Shown here: positions 1 to 6,604 of the stretch, piece by piece
Layout of the letters: every line of letters starts with the position of its first letter
How positions within the stretch are numbered: the stretch's first letter is position 1
Assembly (NCBI GenBank): GCA_964593895.1
Contig: CAZQKL010000083.1
Coordinates: 1-9,341, forward strand
Direction of reading: 5' to 3'
Source of the DNA: CAZQKL01 sp964593895 [NCBI: uncultured bacterium]
Lineage (GTDB): Bacteria; DYJV01
Length of the DNA: 9,341 nt
Notes under the pieces: generated by a model
The model's input: the letters and a program-made list of their open reading frames with translations, nothing else
Told to the model about the DNA's origin: nothing
Databases searched by the model: none
Made by a program: the position numbers and the translations under genes

Positions 1-50
1 CAAAATCTGGTGGGGGCAACCCCGTGCGGGTTCAACTCCCGCTCCCGGCA
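1..50 (+). tRNA. tRNA-Leu (probably CAA), 3' part, 5' end outside window
   Basis: The window opens inside a class II (long variable arm) tRNA. Visible parts, in order: CAAAA, which fits anticodon CAA plus two 3' loop bases; the 3' anticodon strand TCTGG (6-10); a variable arm with GGGG (12-15), a GCAA loop and CCCC (20-23); the T arm GCGGG (26-30), loop TTCAACT (31-37), CCCGC (38-42); the 3' acceptor strand TCCCGGC (43-49); discriminator A50. The long variable arm and the AAAATC context resemble bacterial tRNA-Leu. If the anticodon stem has the normal 5 bp, base 1 is position 34 and the anticodon is CAA (codon TTG). CCA is not encoded (TTC follows A50), so a CCA-adding enzyme would be needed. 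The 5' half cannot be checked, so the isotype is likely but not proven. Confidence 0.87.
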
Positions 51-80
51 TTCCCATTCTTTTTCCTTCCAAAAATTTAA

Positions 81-109
81 TTGACAAAATTAATTTTGTT
101 TGTTATTGT
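81..109 (+). promoter_or_regulatory. Predicted promoter of the IclR-Mo enzyme-TRAP operon
   Basis: A perfect -35 box TTGACA (81-86) is followed after exactly 17 nt by TATTGT (104-109), with TG at 101-102 one base upstream forming an extended -10. Transcription would start near 116-117, leaving about 30 nt before the ATG at 147. The GTTC/GAAC repeats (108-143) cover the start site and leader, a position suited to repression by the regulator the operon encodes. An AT-rich TATATA at 134-139, 7 nt before the ATG, could act as a second, leaderless -10, but I see no good -35 for it. Confidence 0.6.
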
Positions 110-143
110 TCATTATAGAAGAACAATGTTCTATATATAGAAC
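108..143. promoter_or_regulatory. Tandem inverted-repeat operator, probably for the adjacent IclR regulator
   Basis: The stretch contains alternating half-sites GTTC (108-111), GAAC (121-124), GTTC (128-131) and GAAC (140-143). Bases 128-143 form a perfect 16-bp palindrome, GTTCTATATATAGAAC. Bases 108-124 make a looser GTTC-N9-GAAC site, and 121-131 is a third inverted repeat, GAACA-A-TGTTC. The two outer-type sites are offset by about 20 bp, roughly two helical turns, which would put dimers on the same DNA face. IclR-family proteins usually bind palindromes of about this length as dimers or tetramers, often near their own promoter. Assignment to this particular regulator is inference from position. 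Confidence 0.65.
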
Positions 144-146
144 AAA

Positions 147-932
147 ATGGATAAGCCAAAAGTTCCTGCAGTTGAACAAGCTATTAAAATTCTCCTTACT
201 CTTGCTAAAAATCCTTCAAAAAAGATGAAACTTACATCTATCTGTAGAGAAGTTGGAATTTACAAAAGTAAAGGATATGAAATCTTAAAAATTCTAAATA
301 GATACGGCTTTGTTAATAAAGACCCAAACACAAAAGAATATTCTCTGGGACCTGAATTTATTTATTTAGCTTCAATAGTTTTAGAAAATTTAGATTATAA
401 AAATATTGCTGAACCTTACATTAAAGAACTTGCTAATGAAACAAACTGTGCATCATTTATGGGAATTATTGTTGATGATTATTTTTATATTATTGCTAAG
501 CAGGATGTTGATATTGGAGTAAAATTAACTATTCCATTAGGTTTTAGATTTCCGTTATTTTTTGGGGCTCATGGAAAAGCTATTTTATTTTCATTAGATA
601 GCAATAAAAGAGAAGAAATTCTTAAAAATAAAGAAATTTCTCTTCACGGATATAAAAAACCTTTAGACATAAAGAAATTAGAAAAAGAGTTAATTTTTTA
701 TAAAAAATTCGGTTTTTCCACTGATATAAAAGAAATGGATAGTAGATACAGTGCAATAGCTTCTGGAGTATTTGGATTAGGAAATAAAATTATTGGAGCT
801 GTGTTACTAATTGGAGTTTTTGAAGAGGAAAATAAAATTTTTGAATTTGGTGAAAAGGTAAAAAAGTGTGCTGAAAAAATATCATATGCTCTTGGAGCAA
901 AAAAAGGAGGTATAAATCATGAAGGAAAATGA
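147..932 (+). CDS. IclR-family transcriptional regulator
   Basis: A 261-residue protein, a normal length for the family. The N-terminal winged helix-turn-helix is at residues 6-65: the opening VPAVEQAIKIL segment is characteristic, the HTH falls around 27-56, and the wing follows. The C-terminal effector domain (about 75-255) contains the conserved G140-A-H-G-K-A-I146 region and, near the C-terminus, the segment from STDIKEMD through AIASGVFGLG that forms part of the ligand pocket. The protein is cytoplasmic. Neighbours suggest it senses the substrate of the molybdo/tungsto-enzyme and TRAP operon or an intermediate; the ligand is unknown. No Shine-Dalgarno sequence precedes the ATG: the bases just upstream are the right half of a perfect palindrome, so bound regulator could also block initiation. 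The gene end overlaps the next gene by 14 nt, placing the regulator in the operon it probably controls. Family assignment is firm; regulon is inferred. Confidence 0.93.
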   Translation: MDKPKVPAVEQAIKILLTLAKNPSKKMKLTSICREVGIYKSKGYEILKILNRYGFVNKDPNTKEYSLGPEFIYLASIVLENLDYKNIAEPYIKELANETNCASFMGIIVDDYFYIIAKQDVDIGVKLTIPLGFRFPLFFGAHGKAILFSLDSNKREEILKNKEISLHGYKKPLDIKKLEKELIFYKKFGFSTDIKEMDSRYSAIASGVFGLGNKIIGAVLLIGVFEEENKIFEFGEKVKKCAEKISYALGAKKGGINHEGK

Positions 933-3351
933 TGAAGTAAAAGTTTACAAAACCACAACTTGGTCAGCTGGTCCAGGATGTCATGGGGGGTGTGGAGTTA
1001 AGGTTTATGTAAAAGACGGGAAAATAGTAAAATTAGAAGGTGACCCAGAACATCCATGGAATCAGGGAAGAGTGTGTCCGCGTCTTTTATCAATGACAAA
1101 GTATGTGTATCATCCTCAAAGATTAACTCATCCATTAAAGAGAGTTGGTAAAAGAGGAGAAAACAAGTGGGAGAAAATTTCATGGGAGGAGGCTTTTGAT
1201 TTAATTGAGGAAAAATTCAATGAAATTAAAGAAAAGTATGGACCTGAAAGTGTTCTGTTTTTTCAAGGCACTGGAAGAGATATTGGCGGATGGATTAGAT
1301 TACTTGCTCATTCATATGGAAGTCCAAATGTAGTTTATGGATTAAGTGGAGTTGCATGCTATACTCCAAGACTTATGGCTATGTGGTTAGCTCAAGGAGA
1401 TTTTTGCGTTCAAGATGCTTCTCAATGGCTACCTAAAAGGTATGATGACCCAAGATATGAAATACCTGAATGTATTATAGTTTGGGGTCAAACAATTCAG
1501 GCAACCTGTCCAGATGGTTTTTTTGCTCATTGGATTGTTGATTTAATGAAAAGAGGCACAAAACTTATTACAATTGACCCAAATTTTACATGGTTTTCTG
1601 CAAGGTCTAAATATTGGCTTCCAATTAGACCTGGAACTGATAGTGCACTTGCAATGGGATTTTTGAATGTAATAGTCAATGAAGAATTATATGACAAAGA
1701 GTTTGTTAAAAAATGGACAAATGCTACATTTCTAATAAGAACAGATACTTACGAACTTTTAACAGAAGCTCATTTAAAGTCAGGTGGAAATTCCTCAAAA
1801 TACGCGTTATATAATAGTAAGGAAAAATCTATTGTATTTTGGGATTCAAATGAAGTTAAACTTGAAGGTAATGAAAATGGAATTGATTTAGATGCTTCAG
1901 TAAAATTAAAAATGCATGATGGTAAGGAAGTTGTTTGCAACACTGTCTGGAGAGAGTATAAGAAGAGATTAAATGAATATGATTTAAAAAAAGTTTCTGA
2001 ACTTACATGGATACCAGAGGATTTAATATTAAAATCTGCAAGATTTTATGCAAAGAGCAAACCAGCTGGTATTCATTGGGGGTTACCAATTGATACTGTT
2101 CCAAATACTACGTATACCGCGTTTGCAATATCGCATCTTTGGTGTTTAACTGGAAATTTAGATATTCCAGGAGGAAATGTAATTGCAAGATATGCGTATA
2201 ATGTAATAACCTATCCATATTATCAAAAGGTTAAAGGACTTGTTAGTTTAGACCCAGAAATGCATAAAAAAAGAATTGGGACTTGGAAGTTTCCTCCTAT
2301 ACGAGATTTTAGAGATTGGGCTCATCCTGACATGGCTATTGAGCAAATTATTACTGAAGACCCATATCCAATAAAAGGAGCATGGATACAGACTTCTAAT
2401 CCTATTGCTGGTATAGGGATGGACCCAAAAAAGTGGTATAAAGCTTTAAAAAAATTGGATTTTGTAGTTGTAGTTGACCTATTTATGACACCAACAGCAA
2501 TGCTTGCAGATGTTGTGCTACCAGCAGCTACATTCTTAGAAAAAGAAAGTTTGAAAAGCTGGTGGGTTCCTCTACAAGCAATAAAAAAGATAATTACATA
2601 CGAAGAATGTAAATCTGATATTGAAATAAATCTTGAACTTGCAAAAAGATTTAGACCAGATATTCCGTGGAAAAATGTAAAGGAAATGTTTGATGATTTA
2701 CTTAAACCTGCTAATTTAACTTATGATGAGCTTTGCGAAAAAGGATGGGTTTTACCACCAGAAGGACATCCATCTTGTCCATATAAAAGGTATGAAAAAG
2801 GGTTGTTGCGGGAGGATAAAAAGCCGGGATTTAATACCAGAACAGGAAAAATTGAACTATTTTCAACTTGGTTAAAATATTGGGGTTATGACCCATTTCC
2901 TCTTCATGAAGAGCCACCATACAGCCCAATTTCCACGCCAGATTTATATCTTGAATATCCTTTAATTCTTGTAACTGGAAGAAGAAGAGCGGTTTATTTT
3001 CACAGTGAACATAGAATGATACCATGGTTAAGAGAAGTTGAGCCTGAACCAATAGTTGAAATTCATCCAGAAACAGCAAAAAAATATGGTATAAAGGATG
3101 GGGATACTGTAATTATTGAAAACTGGCTTGGCAAATGTAAACAAAAAGCTAAATTAACTCCCACTATTCATCCAAAAATAGTTGTAACATCTCATGGTTG
3201 GTGGTTTCCAGAAAAAGAAGGCAAAGACCCTGAATTATTTGGAGTATGGGATGTAAATATTAACCAGCTTATACCATTAGGTCATACAGGAAAAACTGGT
3301 CATGGTGCACCATTAAAAAGCATGTTATGTAAGATTTACAAGGAGGATTAA
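919..3351 (+). CDS. Molybdopterin (bis-MGD) oxidoreductase/hydratase, DMSO reductase superfamily, catalytic subunit
   Basis: An 810-residue cytoplasmic enzyme with no Tat or Sec signal. The N-terminal Fe4S4 domain (about 12-70) has C21-x3-C25-x27-C53; the usual first Cys, three residues before C21, is Gly18. The molybdopterin domain follows: C147 in SGVACYTPR is the likely Mo or W ligand (TGC, not selenocysteine), and PIRPGTDSA (235-243) is a cofactor-binding segment. The C-terminal dinucleotide-binding domain (about 681-808) begins near VTGRRRAVYFHSEHR and contains an HGWWFPE motif and a GAPLKSMLCKIYK tail. Those C-terminal motifs, and the region between the early pterin motifs and about residue 350, resemble the acetylene-hydratase-like and phenylacetyl-CoA-oxidoreductase-like branch as I recall it, so the chemistry may be redox or hydration. 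The start is set by AAGGAGG (904-910), 8 nt before the ATG. It overlaps the regulator by 14 nt and is followed after 1 nt by its probable electron-transfer subunit. The substrate is not identifiable; metal may be Mo or W. Confidence 0.9.
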   Translation: MKENDEVKVYKTTTWSAGPGCHGGCGVKVYVKDGKIVKLEGDPEHPWNQGRVCPRLLSMTKYVYHPQRLTHPLKRVGKRGENKWEKISWEEAFDLIEEKFNEIKEKYGPESVLFFQGTGRDIGGWIRLLAHSYGSPNVVYGLSGVACYTPRLMAMWLAQGDFCVQDASQWLPKRYDDPRYEIPECIIVWGQTIQATCPDGFFAHWIVDLMKRGTKLITIDPNFTWFSARSKYWLPIRPGTDSALAMGFLNVIVNEELYDKEFVKKWTNATFLIRTDTYELLTEAHLKSGGNSSKYALYNSKEKSIVFWDSNEVKLEGNENGIDLDASVKLKMHDGKEVVCNTVWREYKKRLNEYDLKKVSELTWIPEDLILKSARFYAKSKPAGIHWGLPIDTVPNTTYTAFAISHLWCLTGNLDIPGGNVIARYAYNVITYPYYQKVKGLVSLDPEMHKKRIGTWKFPPIRDFRDWAHPDMAIEQIITEDPYPIKGAWIQTSNPIAGIGMDPKKWYKALKKLDFVVVVDLFMTPTAMLADVVLPAATFLEKESLKSWWVPLQAIKKIITYEECKSDIEINLELAKRFRPDIPWKNVKEMFDDLLKPANLTYDELCEKGWVLPPEGHPSCPYKRYEKGLLREDKKPGFNTRTGKIELFSTWLKYWGYDPFPLHEEPPYSPISTPDLYLEYPLILVTGRRRAVYFHSEHRMIPWLREVEPEPIVEIHPETAKKYGIKDGDTVIIENWLGKCKQKAKLTPTIHPKIVVTSHGWWFPEKEGKDPELFGVWDVNINQLIPLGHTGKTGHGAPLKSMLCKIYKED

Positions 3352-3352
3352 A

Positions 3353-3682
3353 ATGAGCGAATATGCTATTTTAATAGATTACGAATATTGCACAGGTTGT
3401 CATACTTGTGAAGTTGCATGTAAACAGGAATACAATAGAAAGGCAGGAGAAGATGCTGGGGTAAAAGTTGTTGAACTTATACACGATTTTGGAAATGGAA
3501 AAATGGACTTAATTAATTTTCCAGTATTTACAAAAAGATGTATTTTATGCTATCCAAGAGTTAAAGAAGGAAAGTTACCAGCTTGTGTTCAACATTGTAT
3601 GGCTGGATGTTTAGAATTTGGTAAAATTGAGGATTTAGCAAAAAAAATGACAAAAAAGAGGATGGCTCTTTGGAAGCCTTAA
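3353..3682 (+). CDS. Small 2x[4Fe-4S] ferredoxin, probable electron-transfer subunit of the molybdo/tungsto-enzyme
   Basis: A 109-residue protein of the DmsB/NrfC-like Fe-S class, but short: family members usually run to about 180-250 residues with four clusters. It has two cysteine groups, C13-x2-C16-x2-C19-x3-C23 and C63-x2-C66-x11-C78-x3-C82, predicting two [4Fe-4S] clusters; an extra C86 follows in HCMAGCLEFG, where relatives often have Ala. The sequence RCILCYPRV...KLPACVQHC is the typical subunit signature. No signal peptide or membrane anchor is present, so it should act in the cytoplasm with the enzyme encoded 1 nt upstream. AGGAGG (3341-3346) lies 6 nt before the ATG, inside the end of the upstream gene, so the two are probably translated together. 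Electrons would pass between the pterin site, the N-terminal cluster of the large subunit and a soluble acceptor not encoded here. Confidence 0.9.
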   Translation: MSEYAILIDYEYCTGCHTCEVACKQEYNRKAGEDAGVKVVELIHDFGNGKMDLINFPVFTKRCILCYPRVKEGKLPACVQHCMAGCLEFGKIEDLAKKMTKKRMALWKP

Positions 3683-3704
3683 AAAATAAATTAAGGAGGG
3701 GACC

Positions 3705-4757
3705 ATGAAAAAATTTAAAAAGTCAATTCTAATTTGTCTATCAATTTTCTTCTTATTTGGTGCTTCCAGTGGTTTTTCAAAAGTTTATCATTTCACTTAT
3801 AGCTGTCTTTTTCCATTGAGTAATAATCTTGGAAAATTGGCTTATCAGTGGTGTAAAGAAGTTGAAAAAAGAACTCATGGTCAGGTAAAAATCACATTTT
3901 ACCCAGGATGCACATTAACAAAACCTGCTCAAGTTTATGATGGAGTTATTACAGGAAGGTCTGATATTGGACAATCTTGTCTGATTTATACAAGAGGTAG
4001 ATTCCCTTTAATGAGCTTTATTCATCTCCCTTTTGGAAATCCAAGTGGAGAATTTGCTACAGCAATAATTAATGAGGTTTATAATAGGTTTAAGCCAAAA
4101 GAATTAGATGATGTTAAAGTTTTATATCTTCATGCACATGGACCAGGATTAATTCATTTGAGAAACAAACCTGTATTTAAGTTAGCTGATTTTAAAGGAT
4201 TAAAGATTAGAACTCCTGGAGCTGTTGCTGATATGATAAAAGCCCTTGGTGCAATTCCTTTAAGTATGCCTATGCCAGAACTATATCAATCATTACAAAG
4301 AGGTGTTGTAGATGGAGCTGTTTTTCCAGAAGAAGCTGCTAAAGGCTGGAAGTTGGCAGAAGTTACTCATTATACAGTTGTTGCTTATCCAATTGCTTAT
4401 TCTGTAGGTTTTTTTGTTGTTATGAATAAGAAAAAATGGGAAGAATTGCCAAAAAATATTCAAAAAATAATTGATGAAATTGATAGAGAATGGATAATTA
4501 AAACAGGAAAAACATGGGATATGAGTGATTATGATGGTATTAAATTTAGTTTAAGTTTGGGAAATCAAATTATTGGAATTCCTCCAAAAGAAGCTAAAAA
4601 ATGGAAAGAAAAGGTAAGAGTTGTTATTGATAATTATATTAAAATGACAGAAAGTAAAGGTTTGCCAGGGAAAAAGGTTATAGACTTTTTATTTAAATCT
4701 TTAAAAGAGTATAAAGAAGGGAAATTTAAAAGCCCTTACATTAGTCATGGCTATTAA
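3705..4757 (+). CDS. dctP: TRAP transporter substrate-binding protein, DctP family
   Basis: A 350-residue extracytoplasmic solute receptor. Residues 1-25 form a Sec signal peptide: KKFKK, a hydrophobic core, then a likely cleavage near G23-F-S25; there is no lipobox. The mature protein has the DctP fold signatures: an N-lobe strand with TFYPG, the DxxxG(R)SDIG region near 79-89, and LKIRTPG where Arg169 corresponds to the arginine that clamps the substrate carboxylate in characterised DctP proteins, followed by the ALGAIPLSMPMPELYQSLQRG segment. The substrate is therefore probably an organic acid anion. Four cysteines (C34, C50, C69, C92) sit in the N-terminal lobe, unusual for an exported protein. 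AAGGAGGGG (3693-3701) precedes the start. It lies 22 nt after the ferredoxin gene and is followed by a hairpin that separates it from the membrane subunits. Confidence 0.93.
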   Translation: MKKFKKSILICLSIFFLFGASSGFSKVYHFTYSCLFPLSNNLGKLAYQWCKEVEKRTHGQVKITFYPGCTLTKPAQVYDGVITGRSDIGQSCLIYTRGRFPLMSFIHLPFGNPSGEFATAIINEVYNRFKPKELDDVKVLYLHAHGPGLIHLRNKPVFKLADFKGLKIRTPGAVADMIKALGAIPLSMPMPELYQSLQRGVVDGAVFPEEAAKGWKLAEVTHYTVVAYPIAYSVGFFVVMNKKKWEELPKNIQKIIDEIDREWIIKTGKTWDMSDYDGIKFSLSLGNQIIGIPPKEAKKWKEKVRVVIDNYIKMTESKGLPGKKVIDFLFKSLKEYKEGKFKSPYISHGY

Positions 4758-4760
4758 TTT

Positions 4761-4801
4761 TTAAAATTGTGGGGAAGGAGATTTTCCTTCCTCACTTTTA
4801 A
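4761..4801 (+). terminator. Intercistronic hairpin between dctP and dctQ (partial terminator or mRNA stabiliser)
   Basis: GTGGGGAAGGA (4769-4779) pairs with TCCTTCCTCAC (4785-4795) over 11 positions, with one G-U wobble, around a 5-nt loop GATTT. The outer TTAAAA (4761-4766) can extend the pairing with TTTTAA (4796-4801) across a TT bulge. Only four T residues follow directly, interrupted by AAG, so termination would be incomplete. It occupies the only wide gap in the operon, after the dctP stop at 4757. Binding proteins are commonly needed in excess of TRAP membrane subunits, and this placement fits attenuation or 3'-end protection of the upstream mRNA. The hairpin is directly visible; its effect is inference. 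Confidence 0.75.
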
Positions 4802-4829
4802 AGTTTAAATAACAAAAAGGATAGTAAAA

Positions 4830-5303
4830 ATGAAAACAATTAGAAGAATTAATAGTTTTTTAGCATATATTTCAAATATTTTTTTAGTTGGAATGATGAT
4901 GATTACAGTTTTTGATGTAATAGGAACTTTTTTTAAACATCCTATAACTGGAGCAGAAGAGATTGTTGGATTTATGGCATCTTTAATGATAGCATTTGCA
5001 TTACCTATTTCACATCAGGAAAAAGCTCATATTGGAGTTGATATTTTATATATTAAATTAAGTGAAAGAGGAAAGAGAATTAATGATACAATTAGCCAGA
5101 TTATTTTAGCTGTTTTTTTCTTTATAACATCGTACGTTTGTTTTAAATATGGATTGTATATTAAAAAAGTTGGAACAGTTTCTCCTACATTACAAATTCC
5201 CTTTTACTATATAATTTTTATGATTTCTTTAAATTTTTTTGTCCTTTCCATTACCGCATTCATAGAATTTTTAACTCTTATAAAAGGAGAAAGGAATGGA
5301 TAA
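4830..5303 (+). CDS. dctQ: TRAP transporter small membrane subunit, DctQ family
   Basis: A 157-residue integral membrane protein of the expected size. Four hydrophobic segments are visible, around residues 10-32, 42-60, 88-110 and 122-150. Between the first two is the region TGAEEIVGFMAS, and after the second comes HQEKAHIGVD, both conserved in DctQ proteins. It pairs with DctM in the cytoplasmic membrane and is needed for substrate uptake from the DctP receptor. AAAGGA (4816-4821) lies 8 nt before the ATG and is weaker than the other ribosome-binding sites in the operon, which together with the upstream hairpin suggests lower expression than dctP. Its last 8 nt overlap the start of dctM. Confidence 0.9.
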   Translation: MKTIRRINSFLAYISNIFLVGMMMITVFDVIGTFFKHPITGAEEIVGFMASLMIAFALPISHQEKAHIGVDILYIKLSERGKRINDTISQIILAVFFFITSYVCFKYGLYIKKVGTVSPTLQIPFYYIIFMISLNFFVLSITAFIEFLTLIKGERNG

Positions 5304-6600
5304 TTTTACTTTAATTGGAATTATTGGCATAGTATTTTTAATTATTACTTTTTTTACCAACATTCCTGTAGCTTATTTAATGGCTATTGTTGGATTTTTA
5401 GGTTATTGGGTATTATCTGGATTTGGTCCAGCATGCGCTATGCTTTCAAATATAATATATGTTAATTTTACCTCATATGGACTTGCCTTAGTTCCTTTGT
5501 TTATTTTCATGGGTTTTTTAGCTTTTTATGGAGGAGTTAGCACAAGATTATATGATATGGCTTACAAATGGTTGGGAAGAATTAGAGGTGGCATGGCTAT
5601 GGCAACAGTTGTTGCATGTACTTGCTTTGGTGCTGTTTGTGGTTCAACTACAGCCACTGCTGCAACAATGGGTGCTATAAGTATTCCAGAGATGAAAAAA
5701 TATAAATACAGTAATAAATTATCAACTGGTTCTGTTGCAGCAGGTGGAGGATTAGGGATTTTAATGCCACCAAGTGTAGTTTTAATTATTTACGGAATTT
5801 TAACTCAACAATCAATTGGTGCATTATTTATAGCTGGTATTATTCCTGCAATTATAATTTCTATTCTTTTTATAATTGCTATTGCAATATACTGCTCAAT
5901 ATATCCAGAAGAAGGTCCAAAAGGTGAAGAATTTAGTTTTAAAGAGAAATTAAAATCATTAGTTGAAATTTGGGAAACATTGTTAGTTTTTATTTTAGTT
6001 ATGGGAGGAATGTTTTTTGGTATTTTTACTCCAACGAGAGCAGGAGCAATTGGTTCTTTTTTACTTTTAATAATTACCGTATTCCAGAAAAAATTAACAT
6101 GGGAAAAATTTAAAAAAGCGGTAATTGATACAGTTAAAACTTCATGTATGGTGATATTACTTGTCACAGGAGCATCTATATTTGGGAATTTTTTAGCTTT
6201 AAGTAGAATTCCAATGAACATTGCAACTTTTGTTGGTAATCTTTCACTTCCTGGTTGGGCAATTATGGGAATAATTTGCTTTATTTATTTAGTTGCAGGT
6301 TGTTTTATAGATGCTTTGGCTCTAATAACTTTTACAATTCCTATTTTTTACCCATTGGTAACAAATTTTGGCTATGACCCAATATGGTTTGGTGTTATTA
6401 TAGTTTTAGTTACCCAAATGGGAATAATTACACCACCTGTGGGAATAAATGCATATATTGTTAAAGGAATAGCAAAGGATGTCCCATTGACAGAAGTGTT
6501 TATAGGTTGTATCCCATTTTTAATTGCATTAATTATTGGAACAGGAATTATGATAATTTTCCCCAAAATTGTAACTTTTTTACCTGCTTTGATAAGATAA
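5296..6600 (+). CDS. dctM: TRAP transporter large permease subunit, DctM family
   Basis: A 434-residue, highly hydrophobic protein of typical DctM length, with about a dozen membrane segments. Signatures include FGAVCGSTTATAATMGAISIPEM (about residues 110-132; Ser/Thr-rich hairpin region), GGGLGILMPPSVVLIIYG (149-166) and QMGIITPPVGINAYIVKG (about 375-392), the repeated helix-hairpin and PP motifs of the two inverted halves. It forms the sodium-coupled translocation channel with DctQ. The ATG overlaps the dctQ stop by 8 nt, with GGAG (5286-5289) 6 nt upstream, indicating translational coupling. The TAA stop at 6598-6600 is only 4 nt from the stop codon of the converging minus-strand gene, and no terminator is visible between them. 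Substrate is set by DctP. Confidence 0.94.
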   Translation: MDNFTLIGIIGIVFLIITFFTNIPVAYLMAIVGFLGYWVLSGFGPACAMLSNIIYVNFTSYGLALVPLFIFMGFLAFYGGVSTRLYDMAYKWLGRIRGGMAMATVVACTCFGAVCGSTTATAATMGAISIPEMKKYKYSNKLSTGSVAAGGGLGILMPPSVVLIIYGILTQQSIGALFIAGIIPAIIISILFIIAIAIYCSIYPEEGPKGEEFSFKEKLKSLVEIWETLLVFILVMGGMFFGIFTPTRAGAIGSFLLLIITVFQKKLTWEKFKKAVIDTVKTSCMVILLVTGASIFGNFLALSRIPMNIATFVGNLSLPGWAIMGIICFIYLVAGCFIDALALITFTIPIFYPLVTNFGYDPIWFGVIIVLVTQMGIITPPVGINAYIVKGIAKDVPLTEVFIGCIPFLIALIIGTGIMIIFPKIVTFLPALIR

Positions 6601-6604
6601 AAGA

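Noticed and set aside
1-50. tRNA 3' end as an integration site for a mobile island
   Set aside because: No repeat of the tRNA 3' segment, integrase or transposase is visible in the window.
51-70. T-rich stretch after the tRNA as an intrinsic terminator
   Set aside because: Only five consecutive T residues (60-64) and no separate hairpin between the tRNA end and the tract.
998-1183. Open minus-strand frame inside the molybdo/tungsto-enzyme gene
   Set aside because: It lies wholly within a well-supported gene, has no ribosome-binding site that I can see, and its translation shows no recognisable domain.
1354-1362. Possible selenocysteine at the Mo/W ligand position
   Set aside because: The codon at residue 147 is TGC (Cys), not TGA, and the frame is uninterrupted through the whole gene.
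2831-3079. Open minus-strand frame in the C-terminal part of the molybdo/tungsto-enzyme gene
   Set aside because: Antisense to a conserved cofactor-binding domain; no recognisable motif in the product.
5805-6566. Two open minus-strand frames inside dctM
   Set aside because: AT-rich membrane-protein genes often have open antisense frames; the products are repetitive in Ile, Asn and Lys without domains.
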